This document shows, in pieces, positions 51,701 to 60,700 of a stretch of 64,000 bases of DNA (within the stretch, counting starts at the first letter, position 1; each line of letters opens with the position of its first letter). A program made the position numbers and the translations under genes. The stretch lies in contig NC_057862.1 in the NCBI RefSeq assembly GCF_019393635.1, forward strand, positions 416,809,669-416,873,668, written 5' to 3'. This DNA is from Dromiciops gliroides (taxonomy: Eukaryota > Chordata > Mammalia > Microbiotheria > Microbiotheriidae). Below the pieces are notes generated by a model. It was given only the letters and a program-made list of their open reading frames with translations. It was not told the DNA's origin and did not search any database.

Positions 51701-54700
51701 AAAGACCTGAACTGAATAGAAAATTTGACTTTCAAATACAAGATCCTGGAGAAGCATAAAAAGGTAAACAGGAAAGACTTCATGACGGATATTAAAAGAT
51801 TAAACTATTTACATTCCTACATGAGAAGATAATACTTTAAAATCATATGAGCTATCTCAATAAGAAATTCAGGGGCAGCTGGGTGGTGCAGTGGATGGAG
51901 CACCAGCCCTGGACTCAGGAGAACCTGAGTTCAAGTGTGACCTCAGACACTTGACAATTAATAGCTGTGTGACCCTGGGCAAGTCGCTTGGCCCTGGCTG
52001 CCTCACCAAAAAACAAAACAAAACAAAAATTCTTCACAAGAAATTCACAGAAGACAGGGCTGAACTGAATATGAAAGGATGATATCTGTAAAACATTTAT
52101 GTTTTGTTCTTTGTAGGGCAGACAGGGAGGGGTGTCTTATGTCTGGGGCTGGATTTGAGCTTGGGGGGCCTCCTGGGTCCAGGGCTGGTGCTTTGTCCAC
52201 TGTGCCACCTAGCTAATCCATGATGACATCATTAAAATAGGGTTGAGGTGTAAGAGGATTAAACTGGGGGAGGGAGAAGGGGAGAGATGGTCTGGGGAGA
52301 GGTATTTCACATGAAGGAAACAAGAAGAAAGCTTATGGAGGAGAGGAGAAGAGGGGGCAGGAGTTGGGGAGTGAGTGAACCTTAGTATCATCAGAATTGG
52401 CTCAAAGAAGGACTAACATACATACTCAAGTAGGTATAGTAATATACTTTTGCCCTGGGTGGGGGGAGGGAGGAAAAGGCAGATTGGGGGAGAGAGCAAT
52501 AAAAAGCAAAACACTTTCAAGGAAGATGAAGATGTTCTGCATTACTGCACCAGTATGACATATTGAATTGCTTGATCTCATAGGGAGGGTTGAGGAGGGA
52601 GGGAGGAAGAAAAATTTAGAACACAGAATTAGCTCAGGGACCCTGATCTCATTGGAGTGGGCTCATGGAGCGTAGCTTTCCTACCCAATTGGGAGGAGCA
52701 ATCTATTTAACCCTGCAGGAAAATAGGAGGAGAAGAGGACAAGGAAGGAAGGGTGAAAAAAGGGAGTGCAGAGCGAGGGAGAGGATAGTCAGAAGTAAGG
52801 CACCTCTGAGGAGGAATAAGTAAAAAGAAGATAGAGTAAAAAAAAAAATGTCTAAAAGATTGCATGCTAATACTCATAAAAAATTGGCTATCCAAATTCA
52901 TTGTCTGGTCAAATCTATATTTCTTATTCATCAGCATATGTCCTAGGAATTAGGAAAAGGCATTGTCATTAAAACCACCTGTCAATCCTAGAATAAGAAT
53001 TCTTCTTTCCAGTGACACAATTTTCCCTAATTATAATAGGAAGATTGAAACTACTCTAGTTCTACTCTACAAATAATTTATGATGTACAAATAAACAATG
53101 ATTGTTAAATGTCTTAAGTTCTTTGGGATCTGCTATGTAAACATTCAGTAGTCTATACCTCTTTAGCTATCTTACATAAGCTCAACAAGTAGAAAAGACA
53201 CTTGCTATTAAAATGACAAGAGCAATGAATCAAAATCAGAAGTAGTTGACATAAATAAGAATAGGAAAATATTCATTAAAGTGGGAAAAAACCCCAACAA
53301 CCTACCATGTAAATAAAATTCCCATGTGCCTAGTGGGTAGAAAGAATCTGTTTTCAACAAAGCCAAGCTGAATGAAGTATGTCATTAACAGTTCAATACC
53401 AGCTTCATCTCGGCTAGGTGTGCGGCAAGCCTGAAGATATTTAGAAAAGAAACATTGAATAAAGGTAAACAACCCACTACTAGTATCAGCTAACTGATCT
53501 AACACATAAAATCAATTCAAAGAATATTGTTCCTACAACTTCCCCACACCCACCCCAAGTATGCCTCTCATAATTATTAGTGTGATATTTACCTTAACAA
53601 AAGTTGGTGGTTCCTGCAATTTGTTTTTCACTGTGGCATTGTGAAATGAAAACAACACACTTACAGGTAAATAGAATACAATAGGGACATCAGCTAGACC
53701 TGTGATATCATTACAGTGAATTGGGAGAAAACTCCAAATGCAGATTGGCACCTTCTTTGTAACTTATAGTCTTAGAGTTATCTAAAATACTAGAGTTAAG
53801 TGACATACCTAGCTTCATGAAGCCAGTATGCATCAGAAAGGAATCTAACACTTCCATTCTCTAATAAATGAGATAATATTTGTACAATGCTTTGCAAATC
53901 TTAAAGCACTATATTAATGCTACTTATTATGGTTATTATTATTACTACTTTATCCATTATGCCATGCTACCTCAGAGGCAATATCAAAACATACTATGAA
54001 GATGATAATGCAAACCTAGTGACTATGTTGAATCCAAGATGGAAACTTACTTGTCTTAGATCCATAAGATCTGCAATTTCATCTTCATATAAAGAACTAT
54101 CTTCACTGTAATGTTCCAGGATAAAATCCTTTAAAGAAAATGACAAACAGAAAACTTCAAAATGTGATTTGAAAAACAATTCTGTGACATATGTATTAAT
54201 AGCCTATGTAACAATAATCATAAGTGATCACAGATCTACTAACATTTGTACATTTGTTACTTGACCAGCTTTTTAAGGGCTCAGCAATGGGTTCAATCCT
54301 ATAAAGGATTTTATAGGAACACTTAAAGTATGTTTCTTGGAGAGGCAAAAGAATTGGTGGAATTAGTTTGACCATAGGCCCCAAAAGCAAAACAAAAACA
54401 AACAAAAACCCAACAATAATATTTCATGGGATATCATTCTTTATATTTCAGTATTCACAAGAAGTATTTGCAAAAAGACCACTGTGAAAATAACTGCAGC
54501 TTATGCACCAACACCAGTTGCACAGGATGAAGAAATAAGAGAAGCCACTATTAAAAACTCAATAATATTCTCCAAATTATATCAATGTATACCTTGATAT
54601 TTGGCTACTTCAATACAAAGGTGTAAATAGGTAAGAAATGCATTTGCAAGCACGGTTCACAAAGAAGAAACACAAGGTCAAAAGCTTGCAAACTACACAA

Positions 54701-57700
54701 AATAAACATTTTCTTTGCAAAAGACTCAGTAGATGTTGGACATGGCAAGAACCAAATAACTTCGCAAAAATACAAAATGTATTATATTTGTATGAAGAGG
54801 AAAAGGTGAATTACTTATGTGGGAAGCATCTTTCCTGAATAAAACATCTGTGTCAAAACAACCAGTTATCAGACCAAACATCCAAATAGTAAAAGCTAAG
54901 CATAATAATAATGCAGAGTTTATATTTAATCCTAGAAGTAATAGAGAATCACAGGGGTTTATTGACTAAGAGAGTGAAAAATCATACCTGCACTTTAGGA
55001 CAACTGGTGGTGGTAGTAGTGGTAGCAGTAGTGACAGTGGGTAAGAACTCATCATTTGATAATAATTGCTAGGAAAATTAGAAAGTAGCTTGGCAAAAAC
55101 TAGGCATAGACCAACATCTAACACTGTATACCAAGATAAGGTCACAATGGGCACATAATTCAGACATAAAAGGTGATATCATAAGCAAATTAGAAGAGCA
55201 CAGAAAAATTCACTTTTCAGATATATGGATAAGGAAAGAGTTTATGACCAAACAAGAGATAGACAGGATTGCAGGAGGTTAAATGGATACTTTTAATTAC
55301 ATAAAATTAAAAAGGTTTTGCAACAACAAAACCAATGCAGCCAAAATTAGAAAGAAAGCAGGAAACTGGGGTGGAGGGGGATTAGAGCAAGTTTCTCTCA
55401 TAAAAATCTCATTTCTCAAATATATAGGAAACTGTAGCAAATTTATAAAAAATAAGAGTCATAATTCATAGTTCAAATCCAGCCTCAGACACTTGACACT
55501 TACTAGCTGTGTGACCCTGGGCAAGTCACTTTAACTCCAATTGCCTCACCAAAAAACAACAACAACTCTGATATACCACTTCACATCTATCATATTGTCT
55601 TACATGACAGAAAAGGAAAATGACAAATGGTGGAAGGGGTGTGAGGAAAAATGCACCACTGGTAGAGTTGTAAACTGGTCCAACCATTCTGGAGAACAAC
55701 TATACTTAAAGGGCTATAATGCACATACCCTTTGACCCAGCAATACTACTACTAGGCTTGTATCCCAAAGAAATCAAAGAAAAAGGGGAAAAAACCCCAC
55801 ATGTACAAAAACATTTATAGCAGTTCTTTCTGTGGTGGCAAAGGATTGGAAATTGAGAAGATGCCCATCACTTGGGGAATGGCTGAACAAGTTATGGGAT
55901 GTGATTATGATGGGATACTACTGAGGAAAAAAAAAGAGATGGTTTTAGAAAAACCTAGGAAGGCTTGTATTAACTGATGAGCAAAGTGAGCAGAATCAGG
56001 ACAATGTTGTACACAATTACAGCATTATTGGAATGATGATCAACCTTGAAAGATTTAGCTACTCTAAACAATCCAGTGACCCAAGACAATTCCAAAGGAC
56101 TCATGGCTCTCTCCAGAGAGAGAACTGATGAACTCTTAAGTACAGAACAAATCATACTTTTTTTACTTTTTTACTTTTCTTGTTTTTTGCAACATGGTTA
56201 ATATGGAAATGTTTTGCATGACTTCACATGTATAATTAGTATCTTATTGTTTACCTTCCCATTGGGTGCATGACAGACTAGAGGGAAGAATTTAGAATTC
56301 AAAATGTTTAAAAATTAATGTAAAAAAAAGTATAATTTTGAAAGAAAGAAACTTTAGGGAATTTCTATTACTTCTTTGATAAAATACAATATCTTCTGCT
56401 AGGCATTTAGAGTCTTGTAAAATTATCTGCAGCCTATTTTCTAAGCTGATTATTCATTGTTCCCTTTTACACACACTATTCCAAATTAGCCTATTTGCTG
56501 TTCCCATAAACAATATTCCATCACTCGTCCCCATTCCTTTGTACAGGCATCCCCCATTCCTTGAATGTACTTCCTCCTTACCTCTGCCTCTTGGAACCCT
56601 TTGAAGCTCAGCTCAAATGCCACCCCCTACAAGAAGCCTTTCCTGATCTCCCCAGTTGTTAATATTCAGACCACCACTACCCTCCAAAATTGGTTTGTAC
56701 TTATTTTGCTCATATTTCATATTTCCACTTCTGTATATATGGTCTCTCCCCAGTAGAATGTCAGCAGCTTTTCATCTCTTTATCCCACTGGACTTGGTAC
56801 ATGACAGTTATTTAATAAATGCTTGTTGAGTTGTACTGAAGTTCCTATGTTAAAATATAATCAAATTTGGTTTTGTGATGTTATCAGGTATTTCCCGTGT
56901 CCAGTGACTTTCTTCTTAAAGAAAATAATTCATAAAATATTGACCTAAGGTTTCTGCAGAGTCTACAAACCTGTGGCCTGTTTGTTTGTTTGTTTGTTTG
57001 TTTGTTTGTTTGGGGGGGGGTGGCAAAGAGGATTAAGTGATTTGCCCAGGGTCACACAGCTAGTAAGTAAGTGTCAAGTGTCCAAAGCCGAATTTGAACT
57101 CAGGTCCTCCTGAATCCAGGGCCGTGCTTAATCCACTGTGCCACCTAGCTGCTCCCAAGCCTGTTTGTTTCTTACTCATGAACTATTTTTCACTGTCCTC
57201 CCCTATGGCCACGTGTATGTTGAAGTTAACAATTATAAAAGTTTATGATGATATAATTTGAAGGGTTTGGGGTAGGATTTCTCTACCAACATTCCCCCAA
57301 ACAGATGTTGGTACATAAGATATAATTATCTTTATGGTAGGGTCTTTTTAAAAATGATTTTCATTAGCACTGTGATGAAAGATGACCAGGTGTCTCAAGA
57401 AATAGTATTTCTTCACTTCCTCTTTAAGTCACTGGCTTGGAAGCAAAGAGGCCTCTCTATGGATAAGGCCATGGAGCTATAGGGGATATACACAATAGTG
57501 GTAGTAGTAGCAGCAGCAGCAGCTTTTGGCAGCTTTGGAGGTGTGGTGCTCACCAGCAACAGAGAAAGATAGATGCACCCAAGAGGTGTGCTGGAGCCCA
57601 TTCAACTGACTTGAGAGAACCAAATGTTAAATTTTCAGTGAAAAAAAAAATCAGCAATATTGGAAATCAGCAAATGCTACAAATCAGGTCTTGATTCATT

Positions 57701-60700
57701 GTTTTGTAGATTGTCTAGACTTAAGAAAGTATTAATCATGCAGACTAAACTTAAAAGTGTGTCATATGTACATTTTTGTGGGGAGAGAAAGTAATACCCA
57801 CCCCTGGATGTACTTTACAGAAGCAGTGACAGCAGCATATAGGTGGATCAGATGATGATGGGAATATTGAACCTACACTTCCTATAAGACCAAAGATCAG
57901 AGGTCACCCACACCAATCAGACTGGGCTTCCCCATGTATGTTGTGAATTTGTAAATTGCTACTCGATTTATGTCTGAGTACTAGTTTTCTATTTAATTTT
58001 TTTTTTAAAAACTTTTGGGGGGCAACTAGGTAGCACAGTAGATAAAGCACCAGCCCTGGATTCAGGAGGACCTCAGTTCAAATCCGACCTCAGACACTTG
58101 ACACTTATTAGCTGTGTGACCCTGGGCAAGTCACTTAACCCTCATTGCCCTGCCCCCCCCCCAATTTTTTTTTCAAAACAGAGAGATAAATGCTTCTTGT
58201 TGCCTTTAGATTCCTGATAACACCAGTTTCTTTGCTTGCCTTTCAAGGATAACCTGTGAACCATCCTTCCACTTAACTGAAACTTTTTGTCTTCTGACTT
58301 CATGTATGGTGAAAATTTCAGTTTCTCCAGTAGTATATCTGCTTATCGTTGACTGAACAACAATCTCATATTTAAAGTACAAATAACGAAGACAATGTTA
58401 ACAGGCTATTTTTTTTGTTTGTTTTGTTTTTGTTTTGTTTTTTGTGAGGCAGTTGGGGTTAAGTGACTTGCCCAGGGTCACACAGCTAGTAAGTGTCAAG
58501 TGTCTGAGCTTGGTTTTGAACTCAGGTCCTCCTGAATCTCGGGCCAGTGCTCTATCCACTGTGCCACCTAGCTGCCCCAGACTATTTTTTTTAAAAAGCC
58601 ATATGATTCTTAGAAGCTTTTGCCCCCTTTTGTTCTACCTTCCTACTCTGACTGCAGAAATACCAAGATGACTACAAAGAACTAAATGCTGTTTTGTATT
58701 TTTCTTAGTTTCATGGATTTCCATGACCAAAAAAAATTCATTACTGGATTCTAAATTATTGGTGATTAGTCCCTCCTTTTAAAATGGTCCTTGGAAAGCA
58801 GAAAGTATGTTTTAAGCATGAAAGAACCTGCCAGAGCTTACACTCCACAGGCACAGCCTCTGAGAACCACCAATTCTTTGTCACAATGAAGTTAAGTGAC
58901 TTACCCATGCTCTCACTGCTAATAAGTCTGAGAAGAAGGACCTGAACCCTAATCTTTCTGATTTCAAGTTCAGCATTCTATCCATTACATCACACAGCCT
59001 TTTGATTCCTACAATAGATAGCTTATCTAACTCAGTATGTTCCCTCCAATAATGTAAATCACAATTTATCTATACCTGTTACTTCCTGGATGAATCTTGT
59101 CCACAGAAGAAGTAAAATATAAGTGTGACTTGTAACTTTACTGACCATGAAGTATAATATTGAGCCTCAGAGTCATCAAATGACGTGATTTACCTAGATT
59201 TAGCCAGAGAGTCCATGGTTCAATTTTTGTGAAACATATATTCTCAGATAAAAATAAAGAAAAAAACTTAAAAGCTTTTTCACTTTTTCTGATTTCTGGG
59301 TAATTGATAACCATTGTCATTACATTCTAAAGCAATTTGGTTGAAAAGCTCAGTCCAAGAGCTTAAACTGATCAAATAGCAAAGGCATACTACAACTGAT
59401 TTTTTTTCAAACTTGCTTTTAATTTAGAAATCCCTATGTTTTATATCTTGTTCTATAAGGCTGCCCATAAAGTTTACATGTGTTCTCTAATATATTCACC
59501 GATGAACATGCTAATCTTATGAACCTTTTGTCAAGGACCATTGTGAGGAGAAAAACTGCAAAAAAAAAAATTATCATAGTATCTAATGTTTTACAAAGTT
59601 AACCTGGATTTTATCTGCCAGTTCTATTGACTTTGAACAGGATGTATCTAAAGCCTCATATAACCCTTTGAAAATGCCAATTGAAAGCTGCTAATGTTAA
59701 ATTGTGCCCATAAATCCAATAGTAGTATAATCCTGGGTCTTGAAATAGTATCAATTTCCACAAGTCAACTCCAAAACAAACCTATAATTTATATAAAGCT
59801 GAGAATAGATTTTTAAGATTGCAGCATGGGAAAACTTACACAAAGTACTTCATGCTCTCACCTAGAGAAGTTCTGTGTTTAATAAGTGGAATTCTATTTT
59901 ACCACCTAAGTCACTTGCAAAAAACAAAGAATCAAAAAGGTTTTATTCAACAAAATACATGTTAAAATTGGAAAGTGGTATATATTATCAGTCACAATCA
60001 CTATTGACCAGTTTTATTTAAAATGTTGTGGTTAACTTTCTATTTGAGGAGGGTTTGTCAGAAAGTGGCTGTTGAGTTGTTTTCAGTCATCCCAACTCTT
60101 CACGACCCCATTTGGGCTTTTTTTGGCAAAGATACTAGAGTGGTTTGTCATTTCCTTCTCTGGCCCATTTTACAAATGAGGAAACTGAGTTGCCTCAGGT
60201 AAGTGACAGGGTTAAAACTTGCCCAGGGTCACATAGCTAGTTAAGTATCAGAGGCAAAATTTGAACTCAAGATGTCTTCCAATTCTAGGCCCAGCACTTT
60301 ATCTACTGTGCCGTCTAGTTCCCTCAGGATGTACCTACTTTACCCTAATAAAATACATTAAAATTTTAAATGTTAAAACTTTTAAAATAATAAATATAAG
60401 GAACTAAGTCTTTCAAAGTTAAAATGTGCTCAAATATCCTACTGTACAGGTGCTAAAATGCAATAATTATAATTTTAGTTTTTAGTTTTAAAAGTGTTTC
60501 TTTTCAATCTAATCTTGTATCAACCAGAAGGAAAAAACAACTATTATCTAAAGCATTTTTTTCCACTTTGATAAGATTCCATTTGTTCCAAATTCTTCTG
60601 GGTCTGATATTTTACTTCAAATACTCATCAGACTTTAAATACGAGATAAATTGAGAAAGATAAGCACGAAATCAAATTTTCTTAAGTCTGAATGTGTTCC

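Larger units (their letters stand above)
49950..52860 (+). mobile_element. L1-derived element with 5' UTR, near-intact ORF1 and a long non-ORF2 3' region
   Basis: The GC-rich 5' UTR (about 49950-50769) leads to ORF1 (50770-51762). About 1 kb of purine-rich sequence follows (ggctcaaagaaggactaacat, agcaaaacactttcaagg), shared with the spacer of the element at 10975, and ends near an A-run at 52841. No ORF2 endonuclease start is found. A SINE (51872) and a SINE-like copy (52113) interrupt it. Confidence 0.75.
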
